A stretch of 64,000 nt of DNA, taken from contig NZ_JAMQGM010000011.1 in assembly GCF_023703325.1 (NCBI RefSeq), positions 23,768 through 87,767 of the forward strand, given 5' to 3'. Each line of letters begins with the position of its first letter. Positions within the stretch are counted from its first letter, which is position 1. Positions 17,043-24,658 of the stretch are shown piece by piece. The notes under the pieces are model-generated. The model had not been told where the DNA came from, did no database searches, and saw nothing but the letters and a program-made list of their open reading frames with translations. This DNA is from Streptomyces meridianus (GTDB taxonomy: Bacteria; Actinomycetota; Actinomycetes; Streptomycetales; Streptomycetaceae). The position numbers and the translations under genes are program-made.

Positions 17043-18136
17043 CGCGTCTCACCTGCCTGTTTCCGCGCCGTCGGGTCATCCTGCCGGGACTGCGCCGACG
17101 TGGCCTCCGCCCGTCTGCGCACCCAGGCGTTGAGCAGCGTGGCGAGCAGCAGCATGGCCCCCAGGAAGAACTTGAACCAGTCGGGGTCCCACTGGGCGTA
17201 GACGATTCCCTTGCTGGCCATGCCGAAGATGGCCGCCCCCACCGCCGAGCCGATCGCCGAGCCGTAGCCGCCGGTCATCAGGCAGCCGCCGATGACGGCC
17301 GCGATGATGTAGAGGAACTCGTTGCCGATGCCCTCCCCGGACTGCACGACGTCGTACGAGAAGAGCAGGTGCTGGCCGGAGACCCAGGCGCAGAACGCCA
17401 CGGCCATGTACAGCCCGATCTTGGTCCGGGCGACCGGGACTCCGACGGCCCGGGCCGCGGCCGCCCCGCCTCCGGCGGCGAAGATCCAGTTGCCCGTGCG
17501 GGTGCGCAGCAGCACCCAGGTCGCGAGGGCCACGAGACCGGCCCACCACAGGACCGTGACCTTGATGGTGACGTCCCCCAAGGACATCTGTGAGGCGAAG
17601 AGACCGTGCGCGGAGGAGAAGCCCTCCATGTCACCGATCGTCCGGGTGCTCACGCTGCCGCTGACCAGCTTGGTGAAGCCGAGGTTCAGGCCGGTCAGCA
17701 TCAGGAAGGTGCCGAGCGTGATGATGAAGCTCGGAAGCCCGGTCCTGACCAGCATGAACCCGTTGAAGAACCCGATGGCGAGGGTGGCGAGCAGCGAGAC
17801 CCCGACGCCGGCCCAGACGTTCGCCGTCATCTGGTAGCTGAACATCGACGAGATCAGCGCGGAGGACGTGACCATCACGCCGGTCGACAGGTCGAACTCG
17901 CCGCCGATCATCAGCAGGGCGACGGGCACCGCCATGATCCCGATGGTCGACGAGGCGTAGAGGACCGTGCTGAGGCTGGACGCGCGGAGGAATCCCTCGG
18001 CCGCGAAGGCGAAGAAGACGAAGACGGCTGCGGCGCCCACCACGGCCCCGAGCTCGGGCCGGGCCAGGAGGCGGCGCGCGGTGGAACGCGACGCGGCCCC
18101 CATGCCGGCGGACAGCGTCGTGGCCGTGGCGGTCAT
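17039..18136 (-). CDS. Sugar ABC transporter permease (ribose/inositol type)
   Basis: 365-residue integral membrane permease of the CUT2 (RbsC/BPD_transp_2) family with about ten hydrophobic segments. Recognisable pieces are [22 protein letters not shown], the family motif [42 protein letters not shown] and the cytoplasmic coupling-loop region before [21 protein letters not shown]. The ATG at 18136 overlaps the binding-protein stop (ATGA), and the stop overlaps the ATPase GTG, so the three genes are translationally coupled. A single permease gene implies a homodimeric channel. Confidence 0.93.
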   Translation of the reverse strand: MTATATTLSAGMGAASRSTARRLLARPELGAVVGAAAVFVFFAFAAEGFLRASSLSTVLYASSTIGIMAVPVALLMIGGEFDLSTGVMVTSSALISSMFSYQMTANVWAGVGVSLLATLAIGFFNGFMLVRTGLPSFIITLGTFLMLTGLNLGFTKLVSGSVSTRTIGDMEGFSSAHGLFASQMSLGDVTIKVTVLWWAGLVALATWVLLRTRTGNWIFAAGGGAAAARAVGVPVARTKIGLYMAVAFCAWVSGQHLLFSYDVVQSGEGIGNEFLYIIAAVIGGCLMTGGYGSAIGSAVGAAIFGMASKGIVYAQWDPDWFKFFLGAMLLLATLLNAWVRRRAEATSAQSRQDDPTARKQAGETR

Positions 18137-19143
18137 CGAGTGCCACGCTCCGCGTACTTCTGCAGCGCCCCAGCGTCCTTGCCCGTGACGACCTGCGGAC
18201 CGGTGAGGACCGGACGGCCGCCGCCGAGTACGTCGGCGTTGTACTTGTGGAGCCAGAGCAGGTCCACGGCCTCGTAGCCCTGCAGGTAGGGCTGCTGGTC
18301 GACGGCGAAGCCGAGGTCGCCGTCGCGCAGGGCCGAGGCGACCTTGGCGTTGAGGTCGAAGGTGTCGATCTCGGCCTTGCTGCCCGCCTGCTCCTTGGCC
18401 TTGACCGCGGTGGCGGCGAAGGGCGCGCCGAGGGTGACCACGGCGTCGATGTCCCTGTCGGCCTGCAGCTTCGCCTCGATGGCGGCCTGCACGTCGGGCA
18501 TGTTGGTGCCCTCGACGTACAGGTTCTTCATACTGCCGCCGAAGGTCTTGCGGGCGCCGTCGCAACGCTGTTCGTGGCCCACGTTGCCCTGCTCGTGCAG
18601 CACGCAGATCGCCTTCTTGCGGCCGCGCTTGTCGAGCTCCTGGCCGACGGCCTCACCGGCGATGGTCTCGTCCTGGCCGATGTGCGAGAGCGCGCCGAGC
18701 TTCTTCGACTCCTCCGAACCGGAGTTGACCGTGATGACGGGAATGCCCGCCTTGACGGCCTTGCTGACGACGTCCTTCATGGCAGCGGGCTTGGCCAGGG
18801 AGACGATCAGCCCGTCGACCTTCTGGTCGATGGCGGTCTGCACCAGTTCGGCCTGCTCCTGCGCCTGGTCGTTCTGGCTGTAGAGGAACTTGACGTTGTC
18901 CTTGGCGGCGGCCTGCTCGGCACCGCGCTTGACGATGTCCCAGAAGCTGTCCCCGTCGCCGGAGTGCGTCACCATGGCGAAGGTGTAGCGGGGGGTGTCC
19001 ACCGCGGGCCGGCCGCCGGCCCCGTCGCTCGCCTGCTCCTCGGCACCCTTGCCGCCGGTGCTGCTGCACCCCGTGAGGGCGGCCGCGAACACCATGGCCA
19101 GCACCGCACCCGCCGCACGTATGCCTGTTCCTGCCCTTGCCAC
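18133..19143 (-). CDS. Sugar-binding lipoprotein of the ABC importer
   Basis: 336-residue solute-binding protein of the ribose/galactose type (peripla_BP_4). A signal peptide ends in the lipobox LTGC with C26 as the lipidated residue. The start is GTG at 19143, with GAGGGG about 9 nt upstream; longer frames lack a ribosome binding site. Core motifs are FWDIVKRGAEQAA, VDGLIVSLAKPAAMKDVV, GIPVITVNSGS, GQDETIAGEAVG, NVGHEQRCDG and FAVDQQPYLQGYEAV, which match inositol/ribose-binding homologues. It is first in the importer operon. The GntR regulator upstream on the same strand is a likely controller. Confidence 0.92.
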   Translation of the reverse strand: MARAGTGIRAAGAVLAMVFAAALTGCSSTGGKGAEEQASDGAGGRPAVDTPRYTFAMVTHSGDGDSFWDIVKRGAEQAAAKDNVKFLYSQNDQAQEQAELVQTAIDQKVDGLIVSLAKPAAMKDVVSKAVKAGIPVITVNSGSEESKKLGALSHIGQDETIAGEAVGQELDKRGRKKAICVLHEQGNVGHEQRCDGARKTFGGSMKNLYVEGTNMPDVQAAIEAKLQADRDIDAVVTLGAPFAATAVKAKEQAGSKAEIDTFDLNAKVASALRDGDLGFAVDQQPYLQGYEAVDLLWLHKYNADVLGGGRPVLTGPQVVTGKDAGALQKYAERGTR

Positions 19144-19377
19144 GATGACGTGCCCCTCTCGCTGCTGCTCCGTGCGGCCTGCCGGCTGTTTCTCGCGACC
19201 CTCGGTCACGAGTCGCCGCACAAGTATCCGCCACCGGTCCGGCGGAGACACCCGGCGGGTCCGCCGGAGGCCCCCGGGAGTCTGGCCGTGACGACTGAGC
19301 ACCGTCAATGCGCCGTCGCCGGAATTGGCCGGGAGTCGTCGCCGTGAGACCCGAACTCAGGGCCCGCGGCCGCCGGT

Positions 19378-20142
19378 TCACGGGCGCACGAGCAGTTGGA
19401 ACTCGAAGGCGTAGCGCGACGCCCGGTAGAGGTGCGTGCCGAATTCGACGGCCCGTCCGGTGTCGTCGAAGGTGGTGCGTTCCATGGTCAGCAGCGGAGC
19501 GCCCCCCGGCTCGCCGAGCCGTTCGCCCTCGCCGGCCGTGGCCGCCCGCGCGCCGACGGACTGCCGGGCGCTGTGCAGGCCGATCCCGGACCGGCGCATC
19601 AGGCGGTAGAGGCCGGTCGCCTCCAGCTCTTCGGTGGTCATGTCGAGCAGGCCCGGCGGGAGGTGGTTGCGCAGGTGGGCCACCGGCTCGCCGTGAGCCA
19701 GGCGCAGGCGCTCGACCACGACGACGTCCGAACCCTCGGCGATGCCGAGCCGTCCGGCGACCGACGCCGAGGCGGACTCGGTGGCGTGCCGCAGCACGCG
19801 GGTCGTGGGGCGCCGGCCCGCGGCCTCGAGGTCGTCGTACAGGCTGCTCAGTTCGAGTGGACGTCCGACCTGGCTGTGCACGACCTGGGTGCCGACGCCC
19901 CGGCGGCGCACCAGGAGCCCCTTGTCGACCAGCGACTGGATGGCCTGGCGGACGGTGGGCCGGGACAGCCCGATCCGGCGGGCCAGCTCGATCTCGTTGC
20001 CGAGCAGGCTTCCGGGGACCAGCCGGCCCTGTTCTATCGCCGCCTCGAACTGCTGGGACAGCTGGTGGTAGAGCGGAACCGGGCTGCTGCGGTCGACCCC
20101 GAGCCGGAGCGCCTCCGTCGGTTCTGCCTCACGTCTCGCCAC
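19378..20142 (-). CDS. GntR-family (HutC/UTRA) regulator of the sugar cluster
   Basis: 254 residues. The winged helix-turn-helix covers about 20-85 (VPLYHQLSQQFEAAIEQGRL ... IGLSRPTVRQAIQSLVDKGLLVRRRGVGTQVV) and a UTRA ligand-binding domain about 100-250 (RLGIAEGSDVVVVERLRLAHGEPVAHLRNHLP ... FGTHLYRASRYAFEF). UTRA domains bind small sugars or amino-acid-like effectors. It is divergent from the Gfo/Idh/MocA dehydrogenase, with a candidate operator (TTGTCAGGACAA, 20193-20204) between them, and lies upstream of the importer genes. The effector is probably the transported sugar or its phosphate. Confidence 0.88.
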   Translation of the reverse strand: MARREAEPTEALRLGVDRSSPVPLYHQLSQQFEAAIEQGRLVPGSLLGNEIELARRIGLSRPTVRQAIQSLVDKGLLVRRRGVGTQVVHSQVGRPLELSSLYDDLEAAGRRPTTRVLRHATESASASVAGRLGIAEGSDVVVVERLRLAHGEPVAHLRNHLPPGLLDMTTEELEATGLYRLMRRSGIGLHSARQSVGARAATAGEGERLGEPGGAPLLTMERTTFDDTGRAVEFGTHLYRASRYAFEFQLLVRP

Positions 20143-20192
20143 GCTCGCGAGCGTATCGGCAAGCCCGGTTGACGGGAAGTCGTGACGTTCGG

Positions 20193-20214
20193 TTGTCAGG
20201 ACAAAGTGTTGACA
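20193..20214 (+). promoter_or_regulatory. Candidate GntR operator and -35 region
   Basis: TTGTC-AG-GACAA (20193-20204) is a perfect 5-bp dyad with a 2-bp centre. It is followed 4 bp later by TTGACA (20209-20214), a consensus -35 for the dehydrogenase gene, with CAGGTT 17 bp further as a weak -10. If that pairing is right, transcription begins at or very near the ATG at 20244. The dyad is placed to block the promoter. Confidence 0.5.
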
Positions 20215-20243
20215 GGGTGTGCGGCGCCCGCCAGGTTGGAGCC

Positions 20244-21266
20244 ATGCGTATCGGACTCATCGGAACAGGACGTATCGGCGCACTTCACGCAGAAGTGCTG
20301 GGCGGGCACCCCGAGGTCTCCTCACTGGTCGTCGCGGACGCCGATGCGGCGCGGGCCGCCGAGGTCGCGGACCGGGTGGGCGGCCGCGCGGCCCCGTCGG
20401 TGGACGCCCTGTTCACCGACGGTCCCGACGCCGTGGTGATCGCCACCGCCACCGCGGCCCACGCCGAACTGATCGGGCGTGCCGCCCGCGCCGGACTGCC
20501 CGCTTTCTGCGAGAAGCCGATCGCCCTCGATCTGCCGGGTACCGTGACGGCGCTGCGGGAGGTGGAGGCGGCCGGGACCGTCCTCCAGCTGGGCTTCATG
20601 CGCCGGTTCGACGCCGGCTACCTGGCCGCACGGGCAGCGGTCCGGTCCGGCGCGCTGGGCCGGCTGCACACCGTGAGGGCCGTCACCTCCGACCCGGCGC
20701 CGCCGCCGGCCGCCTATCTGCCAGTGTCGGGCGGTCTGTACCGCGACTGCCTCGTCCACGACTTCGACATCCTCCGGTGGGTCACGGGCCGTGAGATCAC
20801 CGAGGTGTACGCGATCGGGTCGGATGCCGGGCCGGCCATGTTCCGGGACTCCTCGGACGTCAGCAGCGCCGCGGTGCTGCTCACCCTGGACGACGGCACG
20901 CTCGCCACGGCGACGGCGACCCGGTGCAACGGCGCCGGATACGACGTGCGCATGGAACTGGCCGGTGACCGGGACCAGATCGCCGTCGGACTGGACCCGC
21001 GCACCCCGATCACGTCGACGGAGATCTCGGGGCCGCCCGCCCCGGACAAGCCGTGGCCCGGGTTCCTGGAACGCTTCGGTCCCGCCTACGAGGCGGAGTT
21101 GGACGCCTTCGTGCAGGTGGCGCGGGGCGAGCTGGACAACCCGTGCGACGGGCGGGAGGCATTGCGCGCGCTGCTGGTCGCCGAGGCGTGCGAGATGTCG
21201 CGGCGGGAGCGCCGGCCGGTCCGGATCGAGGAGGCCGAGCAGGCCGGGAACGCGGTCCGGGCCTGA
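20244..21266 (+). CDS. Gfo/Idh/MocA-family dehydrogenase (inositol 2-dehydrogenase-like)
   Basis: 340-residue NAD(P)-dependent oxidoreductase. The Rossmann motif IGTGRIG is at 6-12, the catalytic-lysine motif CEKP at 89-92, and the substrate-site segment GGLYRDCLVHDFDILRWV places D168, H172 and D175 as in myo-inositol dehydrogenases. The C-terminal barrel includes GFLERFGPAYEAELDAFV and DNPCDGREALRALLVAEAC. The gene is divergent from the GntR/UTRA regulator and adjacent to a ribose/inositol-type importer, so it probably oxidises the imported polyol or sugar. Whether that is inositol cannot be settled: no IolB-E homologues are in the window. Confidence 0.85.
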   Translation: MRIGLIGTGRIGALHAEVLGGHPEVSSLVVADADAARAAEVADRVGGRAAPSVDALFTDGPDAVVIATATAAHAELIGRAARAGLPAFCEKPIALDLPGTVTALREVEAAGTVLQLGFMRRFDAGYLAARAAVRSGALGRLHTVRAVTSDPAPPPAAYLPVSGGLYRDCLVHDFDILRWVTGREITEVYAIGSDAGPAMFRDSSDVSSAAVLLTLDDGTLATATATRCNGAGYDVRMELAGDRDQIAVGLDPRTPITSTEISGPPAPDKPWPGFLERFGPAYEAELDAFVQVARGELDNPCDGREALRALLVAEACEMSRRERRPVRIEEAEQAGNAVRA

Positions 21267-21317
21267 GGTCGTCCCCGAACGGCGCCGTCGGCCGCAAGGC
21301 GGGGCTCGGTCCGGCAC

Positions 21318-21690
21318 ATGCGGGCGGAGTCGAAGCCGGTCGGCTTCCGGCCGGATGCGGCGCAGCCTTCTGATGACCGGTGTTTGTCGTGGCAGTACGA
21401 CGCGGGGACGGTGAGCATCTGGACGGTGGCGGGGCGGTTGCGCGATATCCCCTGCACCGGCCACCGGGATCACCTCGCCACGCTGACCGCGTGCCGCAGA
21501 GGCGAGACGGATCTCGTCTACCGCGACGGCAAGTGGTTCCTCCTCGCTACGTGTGAGGTCGAGCCCGCGCCGATGAACACCGCACCGGTGGACTGGATCG
21601 GGGTGGACCGGGGCATCGTGAATCCGGCCACCACCAGTGACGGGGACAACCACACCGGCCGCCGACTGGAGCGTTACCGCAGATCCCTTC
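21318..21690 (+). pseudogene. Truncated TnpB (IS200/IS605-IS1341 type) remnant
   Basis: The frame from 21318 encodes a central fragment of a TnpB protein: VGFRPDAAQPSDDRCLSWQ, TVSIWTVAGRLRDIPC, GKWFLLATCEVEPAP and the first RuvC motif IGVDRGIVNPATTSDG, ending at HTGRRLERYR. Full-length TnpB is around 400 residues. Here the N-terminal about 130 residues and everything after RuvC-I, including RuvC-II, the zinc finger and RuvC-III, are gone. After RYR the sequence jumps directly to what looks like the element's hairpin-bearing right end (21691-21731). It cannot encode an active nuclease. It marks an old insertion with an internal deletion between the sugar cluster and the PcaL-like gene. Confidence 0.85.
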
Positions 21691-21731
21691 AGGGCCGGAA
21701 AAGTGACAGGCCCCAGCTTCAGGGGCTTCTG
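21691..21731 (+). mobile_element. Probable right end of the deleted IS605-type element
   Basis: AGGCCCC (21708-21714), a 7-nt loop AGCTTCA and GGGGCTT (21722-21728) form a stable hairpin directly after the TnpB fragment. Subterminal hairpins of this kind (CCCC-AGCTTCA-GGGG) are typical of actinobacterial TnpB element right ends. I cannot define the cleavage site. It could instead serve as a terminator. Confidence 0.45.
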
Positions 21732-21753
21732 TGAGATGTGGGAGCGTAAGCCG

Positions 21754-23028
21754 GTGAGCACGACGACGAGAACTCTGCAGTACCGCCTTGACGGGCCGGA
21801 AGACGCCCCGGTCCTGATCTTGGGACCGGCTCTCGGCACCACCTGGCACATGTGGGACCGCCAGATCCCCGAGCTCAGCCGCCAGTGGCGGGTCCTGCGC
21901 TTCGACCTGCCCGGCCACGGCGGCGCTCCGGCGCACGCCGCGACTTCCGTGGCGGATCTCGCCGAACGTCTGCTCGCCACGCTCGACCAGTTGGGCGTCG
22001 GAACGTTCGGCTACGCCGGCTGCTCCGCGGGCGGAGCCGTCGGCATCGAGCTTTCGCTGCGGCACCCGCAGCGCATCGCCTCGCTCGCGCTGGTGTCGGC
22101 CGCGGGCCGGTTCGGGACGCCCGACGAGTACCGTCAGCGCGGCGTCGTGGTGCGCAGCAACGGTCTGGAGCCGATGGCCCGCGCCCTGCCCGACCGCTGG
22201 TTCACGTCGTCGTTCGCCGCGTCGCAGCCCGCGATACTGGAGTGGGCCGTGCAGATGATGCGGACCACCGATCCGGGTTGCTACATCGGGGCCTGCGAGG
22301 CGCTGGCCTCCTTCGACGTGCGCGGGGACCTGTCCGGCGTCCGGGTGCCGACTCTGGTGGTGGCGGGCTCCGAGGACCGGGTGACCCCGCCCGCGGAGGC
22401 CCGTCTGCTCGTCGCCGGCATCCCCGACGCGCGGCTGGCGCTCGTCCCCGCCGCGTCCCACCTCGCTCCGGTGGAGCAGCCGGCTGCCGTGACGGATCTG
22501 CTCGTGCGCCACTTCGACACCGCGTGGCAGGTGCCGGGGGGCGTCAGCGGCATCGGGCCCCGGCAGAGGGTGCCCGCGCAGTCGGCGCCGGCCTCCCCGT
22601 TCGCGGAGCTGTCGGCCGCCGGGGAGCAGCCCGAGGCGCCGGCCGTGCGCACCGAGTACGAGGCCGGCATGAAGGTGCGCCGTGAGGTGCTCGGGGACGC
22701 CCACGTCGACCGTGAGTCGGCGGGCACCGACGAGTTCACGGCCGAGTTCGACGAGCTCCTGACCCGCAGCACCTGGGGCGGGGTGTGGACGCGTCCCGGC
22801 ATCGACCGGCGCATGCGCAGCGTCGTGGCCCTGACGGCCCTGGTGGCGGGGGGCCACGTCGACGACCTCGCTGCCCACACCCGCGCCGCCCTGCGCACCG
22901 GGCTGACCCCCGCCGAGATCCGTGAGGTCCTGCTCCAGACGGCCGTGTACTGCGGGATGCCGGCAGCCGCGGCCGCCTTCCGGGTCGCCCGCGACGTCAT
23001 ACGGGAGGAGACCACGCCGCACGGGTAG
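21754..23028 (+). CDS. pcaL: Fused 3-oxoadipate enol-lactonase / 4-carboxymuconolactone decarboxylase
   Basis: 424-residue two-domain enzyme of the protocatechuate branch of the beta-ketoadipate pathway. The N-terminal alpha/beta hydrolase (about 1-255) carries the triad S91 (GYAGCSAGG), D208 (GSEDRVTPP) and H236 (ASHLAP). After a low-complexity linker the C-terminal carboxymuconolactone decarboxylase domain (about 300-424) has RREVLGDAHVDRE, WGGVWTRPGIDRRMRSVVALTALVAGGH and LTPAEIREVLLQTAVYCGMP. The GTG at 21754 has GGAG 9 nt upstream; an ATG six codons earlier is possible. No other pca gene is nearby, which is unusual because pcaL is normally embedded in pcaIJFHGB. Confidence 0.85.
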   Translation: MSTTTRTLQYRLDGPEDAPVLILGPALGTTWHMWDRQIPELSRQWRVLRFDLPGHGGAPAHAATSVADLAERLLATLDQLGVGTFGYAGCSAGGAVGIELSLRHPQRIASLALVSAAGRFGTPDEYRQRGVVVRSNGLEPMARALPDRWFTSSFAASQPAILEWAVQMMRTTDPGCYIGACEALASFDVRGDLSGVRVPTLVVAGSEDRVTPPAEARLLVAGIPDARLALVPAASHLAPVEQPAAVTDLLVRHFDTAWQVPGGVSGIGPRQRVPAQSAPASPFAELSAAGEQPEAPAVRTEYEAGMKVRREVLGDAHVDRESAGTDEFTAEFDELLTRSTWGGVWTRPGIDRRMRSVVALTALVAGGHVDDLAAHTRAALRTGLTPAEIREVLLQTAVYCGMPAAAAAFRVARDVIREETTPHG

Positions 23029-23077
23029 CACGATGGGAAGTACCGATCCCGCGCACCGCATCGGAGGGGACCACGCT

Positions 23078-23722
23078 GTGGAGCTGACCAAGAAGGGCCA
23101 CGCCTGCATCCGGCTGGAGAAGGACGGGCAGCGGCTCGTCATCGATCCCGGCGGGTTCAGCGAGCCGGACGCCGCCGTCGGGGCGGACGCGGTGCTCGTC
23201 ACGCACGAGCACGCGGACCACTTCGACGAACAGCGGTTGCGGGCGGCCCTGGAGAGCAACCCGGGGGCGGCCGTCTGGACCCTGCGCAGCGTCGCGGACC
23301 GGATCGCCGGGGTCTTCCCCGGCCGGGTGCACACGGTCGGACACGGGGACACGTTCTCCGCGGCGGGTTTCGACATCGAGGTGCACGGGGAGTTGCACGC
23401 CGTGATCCACCCCGACATCCCGCGGGTCACGAACGTCGGCTATCTCGTGGACGGCGCGGTCTTCCATCCCGGCGACGCCCTGACCGTGCCGGAGCGGCCG
23501 GTGGAGACGCTGATGCTGCCGGTGCACGCACCCTGGAACAAGATCGGCGAAGTGATCGACTACGTGCGGGAGGTCGCGCCGCAGCGGGCGATCGATGTTC
23601 ACGACGGCCTGCTGAGCGATGTCGCCCGGACGGTCTACGACCGTATGCTCGGGCCGGACGGCCCGGGGGTCGCGGGTGCGGTCCACTCCCGCCTCCAGCC
23701 GGGGGAGTCGGTCGGGCTCTGA
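23078..23722 (+). CDS. MBL-fold metal-dependent hydrolase
   Basis: 214-residue metallo-beta-lactamase-fold protein, UlaG/YtnP-like small class. The metal motif is VTHEHADHFD (H43, H45, D47, H48), and FHPGDALTVP, LPVHAPWNKIGEV and AIDVHDGLL supply the remaining expected ligand loops. GTG at 23078 is chosen because GGAGGGG lies 8 nt before it; an ATG 15 codons upstream lacks a ribosome binding site. No signal peptide. It begins 49 bp after the PcaL-like gene and could be co-transcribed. The substrate is unknown. Confidence 0.8.
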   Translation: MELTKKGHACIRLEKDGQRLVIDPGGFSEPDAAVGADAVLVTHEHADHFDEQRLRAALESNPGAAVWTLRSVADRIAGVFPGRVHTVGHGDTFSAAGFDIEVHGELHAVIHPDIPRVTNVGYLVDGAVFHPGDALTVPERPVETLMLPVHAPWNKIGEVIDYVREVAPQRAIDVHDGLLSDVARTVYDRMLGPDGPGVAGAVHSRLQPGESVGL

Positions 23723-23843
23723 CGGGCTCCGACCGGTGCCGGTGGCCCTGGCGGCCTGCTGCCACGGGTCCCCGTCCCGGCCCGAGCGGATGGCCGGGGC
23801 GGCTGCGGGGCCCGTTGTCGGCGGCCCCCGATAGCCTTGGCGC

Positions 23844-24623
23844 ATGCGCATCGCCACCTGGAACGTCAACTCGATCACCGCCCGGCTGCCCCGGCTGCTG
23901 GCCTGGCTGGAGAGCAGCGGCACCGACGTGCTGTGCATCCAGGAGACCAAGTGCACCGACGAGCAGTTCCCGCGCGAGCAGCTCAAGGAACTCGGTTACG
24001 AGGCCGCGGTGAACGCCGACGGCCGCTGGAACGGCGTCGCCCTCCTGTCCAGGGTCGGGATGGAGGACATGGTTGCGGGGCTTCCCGGCGGCCCCGAGTA
24101 CGACGGCGTGCAGGAGCCGCGTGCGATCTCGGCCACCTGCGGCGGCGTCCGCGTCTGGTCGGTGTACGTCCCGAACGGCCGCGAGGTGGAGCACGCGCAC
24201 TACGCCTACAAGCTGCGCTGGCTCGAGGACCTCGGTGCGGCGGTGGCCGGCGACGCCTCCGGCGGGCGTCCGTTCGCGGTGCTGGGGGACTTCAACATCG
24301 CGCCGGCCGACGAGGACGTGTGGGACCCGGCGGCCTTCGAGGGACTGACGCATGTCACCCCGGCCGAGCGGGCGGCGCTGGAGAGCCTGCGGGCCAGGGG
24401 CCTGACCGACATCGTGCCGCGCCCGTTGAAGTACGACCGCGCCTTCACTTACTGGGACTACCGCCAGCTGTGCTTCCCGAAGAACCGGGGCATGCGGATC
24501 GACCTGGTCCTCGGCAACCAGTCCTTCACCGTCGCGGTGAAGGACGTCTACTCCGACCGCGAGGAGCGCAAGGGCAAGGGCGCCTCCGATCACGCACCCG
24601 TCGTGGTGGACCTCGAGGTGTAG
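23844..24623 (+). CDS. xth: Exodeoxyribonuclease III
   Basis: 259-residue AP endonuclease/3'-5' exonuclease of base-excision repair. Catalytic residues are easy to place: WNVNS (N8), CIQETK (E34), NGVALLSR, VLGDFNIAP and the C-terminal GASDHAPVVVD (D249, H250). Length and motif order are typical of bacterial ExoIII. A TAGCCT hexamer 8 nt before the ATG could act as a -10 for a leaderless transcript, a frequent arrangement in Streptomyces. The gene is convergent with the SGNH hydrolase. Confidence 0.93.
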   Translation: MRIATWNVNSITARLPRLLAWLESSGTDVLCIQETKCTDEQFPREQLKELGYEAAVNADGRWNGVALLSRVGMEDMVAGLPGGPEYDGVQEPRAISATCGGVRVWSVYVPNGREVEHAHYAYKLRWLEDLGAAVAGDASGGRPFAVLGDFNIAPADEDVWDPAAFEGLTHVTPAERAALESLRARGLTDIVPRPLKYDRAFTYWDYRQLCFPKNRGMRIDLVLGNQSFTVAVKDVYSDREERKGKGASDHAPVVVDLEV

Positions 24624-24658
24624 CCCGGCGCGGGCCGGCCGGGCGCGCCGGGCCTGCC

